DNA from: Chrysemys picta bellii
Lineage: Eukaryota; Chordata; Testudines; Emydidae
Length of the DNA stretch: 64,000 nt
Reading direction: 5' to 3'
NCBI RefSeq assembly: GCF_011386835.1
Contig: NC_088800.1
Span: 52,853,439-52,917,438, forward strand
Shown here: piece by piece, positions 21,762 to 35,120 of the stretch
How positions within the stretch are numbered: position 1 is the first letter of the stretch
Layout: each line of letters starts with the position of its first letter
Made by a program: the position numbers and the translations under genes
Notes under the pieces: model-generated
Database searches by the model: none
What the model was told of the DNA's origin: nothing
The model's input: only the letters and a program-made list of their open reading frames with translations

Positions 21762-22640
21762 CTGTAAATGGCTTGTTTCATTTTTGTAAAGTCCAGCCAC
21801 GTGGAAGTTTGTGTAGAAGGCTGGTATTGTATGAGAGTCTCCAGTTCTGAGAGCTCATTCTTGATCTTCTCCTGTCTGCTGTACAGGATGCTGATCAGGT
21901 GGTTCCTCAGTTTCTCTGAGAGTGTGTGGCACAGTCTCTCACCATACTCAGTGTAGTATGTTGATTGCAATGGATTTTTTACCTTCAGTCCTTTTGGTAT
22001 GATGTCCATCTGTTTGCATTTGGAGAGGAAGATGATGTCTGTCTGTATCTGTGCAAGTTTTTTGTTGAGGTTGATGGATTTCCACTCCATACGGCTAAAT
22101 TTAGTGCCTTGCATGGTGTCAAGTATCAGGGGGTAGCCGTGTTAGTCTGTATCTACAAAAACAACAAGGATTTAAAAGTCATTTTAATTTTAAAAAACAA
22201 CAAGGATTTAAAAGTCACTATCATTGAACAAAAAAACTTCAGAAACAGACTTCAAAGAGAAACAGCAGAACTAAAATTCATTTGCAAATTCAACACCATT
22301 AATCTGGGCTTGAATAGGGACTGGGAGTGGCTGGCTCACTACAGAAGCAGCTTTTCTTCTCCTGGAATTGACACCTCCTCATCTATTATTGGGAGTGGAC
22401 TACATCCACCCTGATTGAATTGGCCCTGTCAACACTGGTTCTCCACTTGTGAAGTAACTCCCTGCTCTCCATGTGTCAGTATATAATGCCTGCATCTGTA
22501 ACTTTCACTCTATGCATCCGAAGAAGTGAGGTTTTTACTCACGAAAGCTTATGCCCAAATAAATCTGTTAGTCTTTAAGGTGCCACCAAACTCCTTGTTG
22601 TTTTTGTAGATACAGACTAACACGGCTACCCCCTGATACT
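21762..22640. mobile_element. Rearranged Penelope-like copy (inverted halves)
   Basis: On minus, 22114 down to about 21768 encodes the N-terminal about 115 residues of the PLE protein, beginning MQGTKFSRMEWKSINLNKK, and it is open where the 61-kb copy is frameshifted. From about 22165 to 22434 on plus the C-terminal part (NFRNRLQRETAELKFICKF to LHPP) follows, then the hammerhead-like motif and the CTGATAC terminus. The two halves are head to head and the RT core is missing. Confidence 0.85.
22514..22554 (+). ncRNA. Hammerhead-like motif, C at core position 4
   Basis: GCAT, CCGAAGA, GTGAG/CTCAC stem II, GAAAGCTT and ATGC are intact, with the same U4-to-C change as in the full PLE. Confidence 0.55.
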
Positions 22641-24912
22641 TTCTTTTGAGTGTTGTCCCAATGCTGCAAAGAGGGTGTTTCCAAAAGAAGGTGCTTGCTT
22701 CTAACCCCCCCCCCCCCCCGAGGCCCTAGGTATGTCTGCTTGTCTTTAATGAGCCCACTTGACACGTTTTATTGTCCTTGGGTCTGGCTCCCAGCCCCTC
22801 TCCAACAGTTGAGGCTGTCTGGAGGTGCTGCCTTCCATGCCTTGCTCATCCACACCTCACATTCATTCAACAGGGCAATTGATTAAGAGTGGGAGGGGGG
22901 GGAAGAGCTCTTGTTCTACTGCTAGCAAAAAGAAATTTTTCTTCTATCTTATTCTATCCTTAGGGGCTATAATATTATACCAAGGGCAATGCAAAGTTTC
23001 TAAATGGGGCTTTGGTACAAAGTCCCATGAAAACAGAGGTCACACGTGGGTAGACCCACCACAAGGTTATATGAAGAGGCACAATGTAAAGTCATATGAA
23101 AATTATCAGAGATTGATCTACACCAAACCCTAGAATCCTGTGAGCACCAACGTGAGCACCAGCCTGATGGGACTGTTGTCCCCTGTTCCAGGCTGGCTGG
23201 CTCCTTTAAGGGGAGATGGGCCCAGCCCCACCTGTGACACAGCTCACCTGCCCAGGTGGGGCAGAGGAAGCTCATGGGACTGGGGTGAAGGCTGCCTGGG
23301 GCAAGCAGGGGAGAGACACCATGGAGACTGGTTTTGAAAGACTTTGTTGCCAGCCTGGGTGGAACCAGCGGAGGGTGAGTCCCAAGCCCTGGAAGGAGAG
23401 CTGTGAATTTCCGTTAGTCAAGAGGAAAAGGTTTGGCCCTACAGGGCTGCTGGAAACCATGTGACAGATTAAATAAACTAGCCTCCCTCTCCCTCCCAAG
23501 AATCTTGTTTTCAATTCCTTGGACTGTGGGGAGTTTAAGGAATCCTGCGAAGGAGAGATTGTGCTTGGTTGCTGCCTCCAGAGTGCCTCTTCCTGGCCTG
23601 GGGTGGCTCTGCAGCATCCTGCCTCAGTTTCCCCTTCTCAGGCCTCCTTAAACTCTCCACCCACTCCAAGATATCAAAAAGGGTAAATAATGCCTCCTGA
23701 CCAGTGCCTCAGGCCTGTCAAAGTGATTTTGGATGGCTGGGGGTGGGGGAGGTCTGACTAATCCTTGCACAGCCTCTCCCTGCTATGCACAGGTGGGGAA
23801 CAGCCACTCCCTGGCAGAGGGACTGAGACCCAAACATGGAGTGGGGGGAGCCAGGAGGCAGGGGGATGGTAGGGCAGTGTTATCAGTTTGGGAGCAGCAG
23901 ATGTGGCCCCAGATGTGAAAACAGGGGGCTCCTGGTATGTGCTGAAGGGGGCAACCTCTGTGGCTGGAGATGGTCGATTGTCAGAAGCTAAAAAAACCCT
24001 CTTAGGCTGAAATCCAACCCTGCTGTCACTGGGTACTGGGCCCGGAGAAGGACCAAGCCTCTCCAAATTGCCCCCTCCAAATTGCCACAGCCTGGGACGG
24101 GGGGAGGGGGTCCTATCTGGCCAGGCTGCAGTCAGCATGAAGGAGATTCCTCTTCATCTTTCCCCGCGGGGGGAACATTGGTTGGAAAAACCTTGAGGGC
24201 GTCCCAAGGTATCTGACCCAGAGCAAGCCAGCCAGCTGGCCAGTCCCCTCTCTTCCCCAGGTGTGGGATCCAGCCCCCTGGCCCATGGGCTGAGCCTAGG
24301 CAGGCCCTGGAAGGACCAGGACGGACAGAGCCTGGGGAAAGCAAACCTCAGCTCCTTTCCAATGCTTTGCTGCTGCTGTTGTCATGGTAACCGGGATGGG
24401 AGCAGGAGATCCTATTAAAATGAATCCATTCAAAGCGCTGGCCGTGTCAAGCCAAGGCTAGGCCCAGGCACCAAGGGCACCTGGCGTGGGAGCCCAGTGC
24501 TACTGCAGCCTTGGCCATGGCAGGAATGAATGTCTTCGTTCTCAGCTCTCACATCAGATGTCCCACTGTAGGACCAGTCTGAACTATACCGTCATCACCG
24601 ACAAGCGCTGGGGCGTAGAGCTGCGGGGAAGTCCCAGGGAGCTCTGTGGGATAGCGGGGGGGCTGCATGTCAGGATTGAGGGGCATCAGCAGAACTGTGT
24701 GTGGGGCACCTAGGACTGGAAGAGCAGGGGGTGCAGGTCAGGAGTATAGGGCACTGGCAGGGGGTGCAGGTCAGGAGTATAGGGCACTGGCAGAGGTGGG
24801 AGTATCTCTACAGAATCTTCTCTCATTATTCTACACAGATCAGTGCCAGGAGTAGAAATGATTGGTGGTTGTCATGATCAGACATTCTTACCACCTGGTT
24901 GCTCCTGGGTGA
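22641..24912. other. Unannotated sequence, possible LTR-like piece
   Basis: Around 23150-23480 a GC-rich block ends with GATTAAATAAACTAGCC, a polyadenylation-like signal, which would fit a worn LTR, but I found no ends. Near 24620-24800 the dispersed G-rich repeat recurs, with a 36-bp direct duplication (GGTGCAGGTCAGGAGTATAG phrase). No gene is supported. Confidence 0.35.
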
Positions 24913-25642
24913 TGTGATGGGGTGGACTAGGCCCAGAGGCTCCCTGCTGGAGGCCTCAGGGTCCTGTCACACCCATCCCAGAGAGGAGCAGAAGAGAAGT
25001 CCTCCTAGAGTGGTTGTGGGGAAGCATCCAATGAGAGAGACTGCAGGAAGCAGCCAATAAGGGCCCAGGGGGGCCCTATAAAAAGGAACTGCAGCGACCG
25101 CAACAGAGACTGGCAGTTCCTTCCTGGAGCTAGGGTGGGCATAGGCAGATGTTGCTCCTGTCTGGCTAAAGGGAACTGCAGCCTAATGGACAGCTCAGTG
25201 CTAGTAGGGACAAAGGGAGTGAAGAAGGGCTCCTGGCTGGCTGCTGAGCCTGAGCTTAGAAGAGTCCTGAACTAAGGATAAGGCATTAGTGAATGCTGGG
25301 GCTATGGGTAAGTGGCCTAGAGAACTGAAGGGGGACATGGCAGCACATGGCTGCTGTTCTTAGGGTCCCCGGGCTGGAGCCTGGAATAGAGGGTGGGCTT
25401 TGGTTCTTTCTCCCCTCCCACCTGAGGCCACTAGGGAAGGGCCTATAATTGGACAGCAGTAAACCCCCAGAAGGGGACTGAATTGTCAGGCAGCCCAGCT
25501 GGAGCGCTGGGGCCAGAACAGAGCCAGAGGGTGAAACCATGGCCTCCAGGGAGGAAGCCCTGGGGGCTGGCCTGATACGGGGGCTGGGACTGTCTGCAGA
25601 CACACTTGGCCAGAGAGGGGCACTTGGGACAGGTGGGTCACA
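24913..25642 (+). mobile_element. Putative solo LTR (TGTGATGGGGTG family)
   Basis: The block begins TGTGATGGGGTGGAC and ends GGTGGGTCACA, giving TG...CA ends with short inverted tips. It has CCAAT-type boxes near 25026 and 25052 and a TATA-like CTATAAAAAG at 25077. No internal coding region or clear target duplication is seen. A block starting with the same 12 bases lies inverted at 35121-35762, which supports a family of elements. Confidence 0.6.
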
Positions 25643-27195
25643 ATACCATTGCAGGTGACCACTATGGTATGAGCTCAGTTCTCAAGAGGGGAGTGTCCCA
25701 GAGGGCACACAGCACCCTCACAGATGGCATGAATGAGCCCCCAGGCTGGCAGCCTCAGCAGAGAAGCCAAGGGTTGAATGGGCTCAGGAGACTGACCCTT
25801 TCCTCTCACCTTAGCAAGAACCCTTCAGGGAAGGGGTGAGACTGGGTCACTGGGTGGGCTGAAGGATAATTGCAGGACCCCTTCCCCCAGCCTGTGAGGA
25901 GATGGCAGCAGGCTGAGATTGCCAAAGCTGCCCTGGGGATTCAGTTGCTCAAAGTCACAGGAATCAGGTTTTTCAATCCTTTGACAATCTGAGCCTTAAT
26001 CTCCAGCACTCTCAACCCAGTACCTTTCTCCAGCAACACACCCATGGTGACGACAAACCAGAGCTCCAGATATAGCCCTGAGCCACAGATCTCAGCTGGG
26101 AGTAAGCATATCAGTTCTGAGAATGGGGGAGCAAGGTGAGGCCATTTGTCATGCTCTGAAGTTAGTGTCTGGGTGGTGATTAATTTCCTACTTGCTAAAA
26201 TCTAAAAGGCGATTAAACCACACAGTAATGACCGGATCCAACTGTTCCTAGACAGCTGGGGAGAAAATAGCCTGATGAGCATGACAGGCCAGCTTGCTAT
26301 AAAGTAATTATTCAATCGGTTAAGGGGAAATTAGCTTTACCACAAGCCCCATTTAGGGGGCAGCACACAGCTGATTTGGAGTCACAATCTGCCTCCTGCT
26401 TTTGCCCTGCTTCAGTGGGGGATGAGAGGGCATCCCCTGTGCCAGCCCTATATCTGGTGCAGGGAAGGTCCCCCAGCATCCTGGTGTGGCTGTGCAGGCT
26501 GGCATGTTGGGGTGTGTGGCCCAGGCCCCAGCCCTTCTTGCCCATGCCCCACCAATATGCATGAGGGATATGCAGCTGCCCCACAGAGGCAGCTTTCTCC
26601 TCCAGGCTGCTGCCCTCAGTATAGCTGGCTGGCACAGGGTATTAAGGGAGCATCTCTATGCTGGTAGGCAGGTTGCCCAAGACCTCTGAATGTTAACAGC
26701 TGGGAATGAGTTAACCCCTAGATCCAAACAACATCACATTCCCTTTATTGATGAGCCCTCACATTTATATAGGGCTTTCTCTTAGAACTGGCCAAAATGT
26801 CCCAAATGCTGATGTTCAGTGGCATTTGATAAGAGTCAAGGAGTGAAACAAGATGGTTTTTACTAGCATGACCCAGGTTCTTCCACACACAAATGTTCAC
26901 CCACCCACCCTGCCCCTGGGTCACCAGCTGCAAAGCCTGCTGAAGTCTTCTTGACCAGCCAAGGCCTTTAGTGAATGACAGTGGGTTGGATTTTTTGCCC
27001 TCCCTTACTTGTCTCCTATGGGGCGTTTGTTCCCCACGAGTGCTCAGGCAGCCAGCTCAGCCTGTAGACATTTGCTCTGACTGCCAGCTGACTTTCGCTC
27101 AAACCGACTACAGGAAAGAGACACAGTGAGACACATGCCCCAGGGGCGGCAAGTTATATGGGCCTGTGGTGCCCATGCTCCAGGAATATTCGGGT
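25643..27195. other. Unannotated sequence
   Basis: No gene or clear repeat edge was recognised. ORFs near 26312-26690 overlap on both strands and have no family signature. Confidence 0.3.
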
Positions 27196-27860
27196 AGGGT
27201 TACCATTCGTCCGGATTCCCCCGGACATGTCCGGCTTTTCTGAGTTAAAAATAGTGTCCGGGGGGAATTTGTAAATGTCCAGACTTCCTCCCCCGCATGC
27301 AGAGCGCGTGCGGCTGACAGGGCAGCCAGAATGGTGCCACTTGCACTGGGCTCCGGCAGCCAGAGAGAGCCCCTCCTCCGCTTCCCCCTCCTCTCCCCTG
27401 CAGCTGAGATCCCTCACTCCCTCCCTGCATTCCCAGATCGCCGGACGTTCGGGCCTCCAGCAGTCTGGAGCTCCTCCCCCTGCCCAGCGTGCTGCTCAGC
27501 AGCACTCTGCGGGGGCAGGAACCGGGCTATGTGCTCAGTGGGGGAGCGCGGCAGCGTGTCAGGCTGTGTGTGGAGCCCGACACGCTGTTCTGAGTGGCAC
27601 AGTAAAGGGGCCAGGGGGTCGGAGAAGGGGCAGAGAGGTTCTGGAGGGGGCAGTTAAAAGACAGGAAGCAGGGTTGGATGGGTCGGGAGTTTGGAGGAGC
27701 TGTCAGGGGATAGGTAGGGGGTAGGTTCCTAGGGGGCCAGTGAGGATGGGGGGGGAAGGTCTCAGGAGGGGGAAGTCAGCGGACAAGGAGCAGGGAGGCT
27801 TAGGTAGGGGGTGGAGTCCTGGGGGGCAGTTAGGTAGGGTTACCATACATCCGGTTTTCC
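27196..27860 (+). repeat. TAGGGTTACCAT elements with hairpin and G-rich array
   Basis: Two starts, TAGGGTTACCATTCGTCCGG at 27196 and TAGGGTTACCATACATCCGG at about 27835, suggest two related insertions, the second at the right edge of the first. Between them lies the inverted repeat 27552-27564 with 27575-27587 and a GGGGGCAGTTAAAAGACAGG-type array similar to that at 6.3-6.8 kb. It is non-coding. Confidence 0.5.
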
Positions 27861-27993
27861 CCAGACATGTCTGGCTTTTTGGTCCTCAAATCCCCGTCTG
27901 GGGGGAACTGTCAAAAAGCCGAACATGTCCAGGAAAATAGCTCTGCCGGCATCCATGCCCCAGTCCCCTGCTTACCTTGTGGCTCCTGCAGGC

Positions 27994-28040
27994 TGAGTCT
28001 TTAAGGTGCCACCAAACTCCTTGTTGTTTTTACTCAAAAG
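27994..28040 (+). mobile_element. Small Penelope-like end fragment
   Basis: GAGTCTTTAAGGTGCCACCA and ACTCCTTGTTGTTTTT match the PLE terminus seen at 22570-22605. The hammerhead portion and the CTGATAC end are missing. Confidence 0.6.
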
Positions 28041-29136
28041 AAAGCAGCACAAAGGACCAATGGACACAGACACAGAGTTTAAATCTGGTATAGATTTGCA
28101 TAAGAGAAAAGCTGCTATAAAAGTGAGGTGTCTTGCAGAGGACCCCGGGTCTCGTCTTGTCAACATGGGAGCATCGATCCGGATCGGCAGAAGCCCGGCT
28201 CCACCCCCTCCCCCATCTAACTCACCTGGCCAGTGAAGTTAAGGGGAGCAACTAATTGGTAACAACAAGATGGAGTGTGTTTGTGTGTGTGTGTGAGTGT
28301 AAGTGTAATATATTATATGCATATAATACAGTGTTAATGAATACATGTATTACTAATAAATGTGGCGTTTTGCCTTATTCCCCCTGAAAAGATCCTGTGC
28401 AGTACTTTAAGTACAACATTGGTGTATCTCTGGCATAACTAGACCGTTCACAGGCTGCTGTAATTTATGGCAGCCTCCCAATGGCTGCCTGTAGGCAGAT
28501 CTGGGGTCTGGAGCTGCCTAGAATCCCAGCCCCCAGCCTGCCCCCTGCACTGGGACTTGCAAGGAGAATAGCGGGGTCACCAAAAATATGGTAGCACCAG
28601 TGGTGCTAGTCAGCAGGGAGGATCTAGTTTGTGTGATAGCCACTAAATACATGGACACAGGGGATTTGGTGACCCTAGTCAAAGAAGGCATAATCTGGTG
28701 CCTGGGGATGTGGTGTCACCAGCCAAGATGTCTAGGGAAAAATTAACCCATCAGTGAAGTGCAGCTGCTTCTGAAGTGGAACGCGGCAGCTGTTTAACAA
28801 TGCACAGTAACACAGAGGGTGGTTTAAGAGATGTGTGGGGACTCCTGTATTCAGGGGTGTATCTGGCTCAGCAGGATGCTGTGTTTCAGAGTGGAATGGG
28901 ATGTGGCTCTAGAATTAACACTGCTGCTTTTGCACACACATGCAAAAAAAAGTGCCCCAGGCTCTGTGTTGATCACAGGGCTTTGGAGCTATGTCCCAGC
29001 TGAAGGATATTACCACCAGCCCACAGTGGGCTTTGGCACAGGGCCCAGAGGGAAGAGCACCACCGGTTCCACTTTCCTGTAGCACATGTCTACACCACAG
29101 CGGAAAGCAAGCCTCCCGGTCTGGGCAGACACACTC
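28041..29136. other. Unannotated sequence
   Basis: A TG-repeat lies near 28273-28300, followed by AT-rich text. No gene is supported. Confidence 0.3.
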
Positions 29137-30120
29137 TGTTACCCACACAAAATTCTCTGTTACTCGCACACTCTAGGGGCACCCTCCTTTACCCAGTTCC
29201 TAGGGCTCAAGGTGTAACACTCTTAATTTAGACACCCACTCTTACCCAATTCCTAGGGCTCAGGGCATACTCTTTGCAGGTCTGCAGGACCTTTTACCAG
29301 TGAAAGAGCCTTACACAGTAATATCCTTATCCTCTATTTATTAACAATTACCAAGCAGAATACACATGCTAAGCATACAGTGCTATGCTCACCAATCCTG
29401 ATCAGGCAGGCAGACTTTCCCTGTTGGCCAGGCAAGGTCAGTCTCATCTGGGTTCTAGTTGTTGCACGTCACGGTCATGCAGAGAATTCTTAGCAGTTCT
29501 GATCTTAGGCTGTGTCTTGGAGGTGAGTTCTTCTTCCAGATCTTTTCTTCTTATTCTTCTTCTGTTCCTTCTGCTGGTCTCCTTCTTGGACCCCAGTTTA
29601 TATAGTGAAACTTGAGACCTGCTTAGCTATACCTTAACCAATCATTTTACTAAAATTTTACTAACCAATCCTAAATATTGTAACAAAATTCTCTAACCAA
29701 TCATACCCCACTACCTTAATTGATTTACGCCTAGCAAAATTAATTATGTAACAGACAGAAACAATCAAAGAACCAGACAGAGATCATACAGACAAACAAT
29801 AGAGAAGTGGGGACCATAAAGATAAAACAATAATGAAATGAGGATTTCACAACCACAACTATTAATAAGTGATTTCTTGCCAGGCAGAATGCTATCAAAC
29901 TAAGTTTTCTTTAACCATCTTAAGATCTGTTTCTTTATCTGGTGATAGTGGGTACTATTAGGACGGGGTCTCCTTCTTAACAGCCTGATTGGTTTAATGT
30001 AATTTAGATGGAATATGAGGATGTGACCTCCTGCTTCTTTGCTAATGTCTGCTGCTCTCTTAATATGGCTGCAGACAAAGGCCTTACTATAAGGCTACAG
30101 GAAAAGGCCTTGTCCTTACA
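29137..30120 (-). mobile_element. Putative solo LTR, retrovirus-like
   Basis: On minus the block runs from TGTAAGGACAAGG at 30120 to a TGT-inverse end near 29137 (29158 is possible). A TATA-like CTATATAAACTGG lies near 29592-29606 and an AATAAA signal near 29334-29340, about 260 bases downstream on minus, as expected for a U3-R arrangement. It is AT-rich between GC-rich flanks. No internal retroviral genes are present. Confidence 0.55.
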
Positions 30121-32190
30121 TCCCGCGCTAGCAGGGTTCCAGCTAGTGCGCCAGAAATAGCTATGTGGCTGTTGTGGCACCTGCAGAGACTCTTGCCTAG
30201 CCACCCGACTCCCGAGTGGGGCCACACAGCTATTTTTAGTGTGATCGCATGAGCCCCACTACCACAAGTCTGTACTGCCTATCCAGTGAGGCCATGAGCA
30301 GGCCCAAACCTGCCTAGTGTGGATGAGCTACCAGCTCAAGGAGGGGTGGCACAGGCTAGACGGGAGGGAGGAGCATTCAGCTCTGCCCACCTCCCATTTG
30401 TGGTTGATTTGCCTTACTGGTGACGTTAACATTGGCATGAGACCCTGGGCTGAGAGCTGGATGCTCTGTATAATCAGGTGTCCCTAATTAGACAGCACAT
30501 TAGAGCAGCCCATCGAGCGGCGGCTCACTGCATATTGGAGGGCTTGGAGCAGCGCTCAGAGCTTATGTCCCAATTAGGGCTGAGTGGGGCTTTGATGTGT
30601 CTGAAGGGCCAGAGCCCAGGTGCAGAGAACAGAGGGGACAGCGTTTGCAATCCAAAGGGTGGAGAAGTATGTGAAGTGCCCGGGTTTGAGTGAGGAAGTG
30701 GTTCCAGTTAACCAGCAGCTGAGATGCAGGGGCAGCAGTGCGGGATTTGGGAATAGCTCTGGGGACTGGCTGGCACTGAGCCTGATTTGGAGCACACGCA
30801 AAAGCCAGGGAAGGAAAAAGGAACTGAGCAGGTGGGAATGGCTCCCCGAGCTGAGACCTGAAGGGCTGTCCAAGGCAATCCAGGACTGGTGTAGGATTGA
30901 GGTGCATTGGCTTGCCCCCAGAGTGCCCAGTTCCCCCTGCTGGCCAGCTTGTAGCGCTGCAGAAGCAAATGATCCCAGCAGCCAAGAACCAGGTCTGAGG
31001 ATCCTGACAGCATGCAGGTTCCACTGGTGCTGCCACACCCCTGGCGTGGTGGCACTATACACACCTGTGCTCCTCTGGCCATTCTCCCTCCCTGGGAAGT
31101 GGGGTTCCTGGTGCATGCTCAGCGTGGCAGAACAGCGACTCCCCTGGCTGCTGCACCTCTAGGGCCACGTGGAGCTGGTCACAGACGCAGGGGTTGAGGG
31201 ATACTGCCCCCATGACTCGGGGTACCCTGTGATTTGGCTCTCCTCTGCCACGTGAGGAAGTGGGCAGCAGATGCCTCCTGGGAGAGAAGCAGCAACTTTC
31301 TCCTGCCAGCACCGCCTGCTGGACTCTTCCTGCAACAGCCATTGGGGAGGGGAGTTCAGGGGGCCCCTGAGTGGAGGAGGGAAACAGCCTCCAGCCCCAT
31401 GCTGTGTGGTGTGGCCAGGCTGCAGCAAGGCACAGGCAGCTGCAAGCAACATGCATGTATGGGAGTGAACTGGGGGGCAAAGGCCCCCTTCCTCCTGCCC
31501 CAGTAATGACATTGTGCAGTGTTCAATTCTGAGCCCTCCCCACTGCTTCCAGTGAGGCTTCTGCTGCCCGCGCCTGGAGGCGGGAGGAGACTTGGAGCTC
31601 TGCATCCAGAACCTGGACTGGGTTGGTGGCTCCGGTGGCGAGATGAACGTCTCCCTCTGTCCCTGAATCTGCCTGTGTGTGGGGCTGGTACAGGCCAGGG
31701 GAGGGCAGAAGAAGGTGGCTGTGATCTGAGCAGGACTGGAGATCCCACCATGCCTCTGCTTGCTGAGTCCTGAGTACAACGCCACAGGGCCACTGCCGCT
31801 GTCACTGCCCATTGCCACCCGGCCTGGCTTATGCAAACAGACGTTGTCACGCTCTTCCCCTCACCTCCCCGCCCTCGCTGCCCCCTCACACCCCTCCTGC
31901 TACGCCCCAGCGCTTGTCGGTCATGGCGCTGTCAGGGCCCATCAGCTCAGCGGCAGATGGGTTGTCATGTCGGCATTGCCCTACTTTTCAGGGCTGATGC
32001 AAAGAGACAAGGTGAACAGAACTGCATACGTTGCGTTTCCACTCGCTCTGCGGATCACCCCAGAACGGGGAGGGGCAGGGATACTGGCTTTCTCTGTGCC
32101 TCCCCTCACCCAGGGCATTACCTGGCCACACTGGGATCCACCCTCCCCGCACGCCCCCCATCAGTGCTGGCCCAGTCATGGCAGCTATGG
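30121..32190. other. Unannotated GC-rich sequence
   Basis: Many overlapping ORFs of 80-225 codons exist on both strands at once. None has motifs, and they follow GC composition. I see no host exon that I could defend. Confidence 0.35.
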
Positions 32191-32300
32191 CACAGAGGTC
32201 ATGCTGAGAACATAGGATTAGCCACAGCAGATCAGATCAGGTTGCTGGCCCATCTGGTCCAGCCTCCTTTCTCCCCAGGACCTTCGCCCCATGCAATTCC
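32191..32300. mobile_element. Possible old LINE end fragment
   Basis: GCAGATCAGATCAGG, TGGCCCATCTGGTCCAGCC and CTCCTTTCTCC resemble a worn L3/CR1 terminal region. Orientation and limits are uncertain. Confidence 0.4.
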
Positions 32301-32814
32301 AGGCCTGCTGAGGTGATGACCCCAATGCTTACGGGCCAAGAACTGGGCTATGGGAGAACGGTGCTGGTAGTGCTCTGCACAGCCCAGCATGTGCCCAGGT
32401 GCCGTGCCGAGCAACTGCTCAGATGGCTCAAACACGGCAGATCTGAACAAGAACAGTCTCTGCTGGCTGGGAACCCTAGCAAGGAGATGAGCCAGGTGGG
32501 CAGGTACAGGGGCTCTAACTGCCGGGTGCACAGGGACTGGTACCTGCGCTATGGACCATGATCTCATGTACTGTGTCATTGGCTGTTCATGGTGCTGACA
32601 TGCTGCCCCCACCCTCCCCAGCCAGGCTCACCCTGACATTACTACGTGTCCCCATGCATGGCTGATGGGGCATGCCTAGGAAGGAGCCTTCACTCCCTGG
32701 CGGTGCATAGCATGCTGGGAGCCTGAACTGGGCCCATAACATTGCAGACGCAGGCAGCTACAGAGGCATTTCAGACAGTAGCCGGCAGCCTAGGTGAATC
32801 TAGGGAGTGTGACG

Positions 32815-33165
32815 TCTAGGTTGAGGGCTGAGAGCCCCCGTCATTATATCTCTGCTCCTGTCACTACAGAGATCCACACGCATATCAGATCCTTTCTTGA
32901 ATCTCAGCTGTTCTTTGCCTCAGTAATGCCATACAGCAGTGAGTTCCACAGCTCAATTCCACATTACAGAAACTCCTTTCCTTTTAGTCACTGTAAGCTT
33001 GTTGCCTTTTACCAGTCACTTTTCCACTTCTAACACTTGCATCACCACCCCCAGCTCTGCCAAGCACCTTAATACAGACCTGCGTGATCCCTTATTCCAT
33101 TTCTATCCCCTGGTTTACAGATCTGCCAGTGCCCTTCATTCTGGCATGCAGCATCCCTGAGCAGG
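32815..33165 (-). mobile_element. Old CR1/L3-type LINE fragment
   Basis: The text CAGCAGTGAGTTCCACAG, then TTGTTGCCTTTTACCAG and GATCCCTTATTCC, reads like the antisense of an L3/CR1 C-terminal coding and 3' region. It is too worn for a protein alignment by eye. Confidence 0.5.
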
Positions 33166-35120
33166 CACAGTCACGAACCAGGATGGGGCAGTCAGGCCTA
33201 GTGGTCAGAGTAGGACCCAGAGCCAGGCCACACCTGCTCCTGCTGCGCTGAGACCAGGAGGACTGTGTCAGAAGGTTTTTATGAAGAGCTGTCAATCAAA
33301 CCAACCACGCAAAGTGCAAGGGGAGGAGCTTATTTTTCCCAGAGCTCCTCCCATGCAGCTCCCCTGGCCAGGTGCAGAGCCGTGACAAACTCCACCAATG
33401 GGGCTGAATCCAGAAGCACTGGATGATGCTGTGGTTGCTTCTTTACAGCCGATTAACCCTTTGTGCAGGGCCCTTCCACCCGCTGTCTCAACAAAACTCC
33501 CCGCCACACAGACCTGACAGCAACTGGGTCTATTGCCAGCTGTGCAGCTCCCATAACCCATGCCACGTATTTCAGAGCGCATTCAGCAACCCATCCATCC
33601 CCCAGGAACTAGCATGGATAGGTGGGGTGGGAGCACAGATCCTCCATTCCACCCTAGCCTCCTCCTCATGCAGTCTCATGGCCTGGGCTCCCCTCCCAGC
33701 TTGTAAGACATGATTTGACTCTGGCCGTGCTCCCCAGCCATTCCCACCTGCCAAGGCAGGGCACTGAGCCTGGTTTCAGTGCTGGGACAATTATTCATCT
33801 GGACTGGAGTTTTCAGCAGGAAGGCTGTGGCGCGTTGCAAATTCCATTAACGACTTCCAGCATCACTCGCTCCTGAGAGCAAAAAGCACCAGCTCCCAGG
33901 AGCGGGAGGGAGCTGGGGGAGGTTTCTTTCAGCTAATCCGCTTTGCTCTCTTTGGGGTGGAATATCCAGGGCACGCTGGTGGATTGAAGCTGCCCAGGAA
34001 AGGCAGCAGAGCATCCGCTCTGCCACGTCCCCAGGGGCTTGTCTTTCTGACCGCCACTTTCCAAGCAGAGCTGGTTCCATTTGATCGGCTGTAAATGCAG
34101 CTTCAAGGGGGCTCCTGGTGCATGGAGCCCGCGGCATGGTGCACCCAGGATTGAATCTGTAAAAGGAGGCCCCTGCTTCCTGCTGGCTCAGAGATACAGA
34201 TGAAGAATTTTTCTCTTATCCCCATCGGAATGGATGGGGAGGGGCAAAGCCTCCTCACCCTTTCAGAGGGCAAAATCTGCCCCCCCTTCATATTGGCATT
34301 GATGCCTCATCCATGATACCATGGCACATGTCAGGGCAGGCGGGCTTTGGCCTGATGAGGGACCACACTGGGAAGGGCATAACATGGCACACATTGGGCC
34401 CATACCTTGGGCTCCATTTCGATCCCAGCAGCCAGTCCTTGCTGCCCAGGGGTGTTTAGCCTGCACCTCTGTGTTCAGCCGTGGGTTGCTTTCGGGAATG
34501 TGGAGGGCTGCATTTGGACCAGACACTCCTGTCCTGAACTATAGCACCCTCTGCAATTCCGGTCCTGAGGCCCAAATAGCTCTGCCAAGGCCCCTCAATC
34601 CCAACCCACAGTCCATCCTGCTGCTCCAGCCCCGGGGCCTCCCCCAACAGTTCTGCCAATCCCCCATAAGCCTGACCCACTGCCCGCTGCTAGTCCAGTG
34701 CTCAGCCTCTCCAGGACACCCTTCAGAACACCAACGGCGCAGACCTGCTCACTGAGGCATGGCTTTGGGATGATACTGAACATCCTCTGGGAACCAGGCG
34801 GAGACAAAACCATTCCATGTCCCTTGGGACAGACAGCAGGACATGACCCCTCTCTGGGGCGGAGGGCGGGGGGCTGTGCCCTCAGTCCCTGTGCTCTGGT
34901 GCAGCAGCCCAGGCCGGTGTGCTCAGATTAGGTATCACAGGCAACCCTGTAATTGCTGTTGCTGCTGCTTTTTTTCCCCCTTGGGCAACGAAGGCAGGGT
35001 CTGTTTAATCCTCTCTGTGTCAAACAAACTGTGGCTCAGGCTTTTGGCTGCTCTTCCATTGCCTCGTGTGGCTCTCCTGGCTATGAGCACAGCTTCCCTG
35101 CCCTAGCCCATTACACAGCA
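33166..35120. other. Unannotated GC-rich sequence
   Basis: The phrase GGGCAGTCAGGCCTAGTGG near 33187 is close to GGGCAGCCAGGCCTAGTGG near 9128, suggesting a shared dispersed repeat. The inverted G-rich repeat family occurs near 34550-34700. No gene is supported. Confidence 0.35.

Noticed and set aside
29137..30120. Full endogenous retrovirus
   Set aside because: Only an LTR-like block with TATA and AATAAA signals is present. No gag, pol or env reading was found next to it.
30563..32612. Clusters of ORFs of 120-225 codons as a possible gene
   Set aside because: ORFs are open on both strands in overlapping positions, as expected from high GC, and show no motifs.
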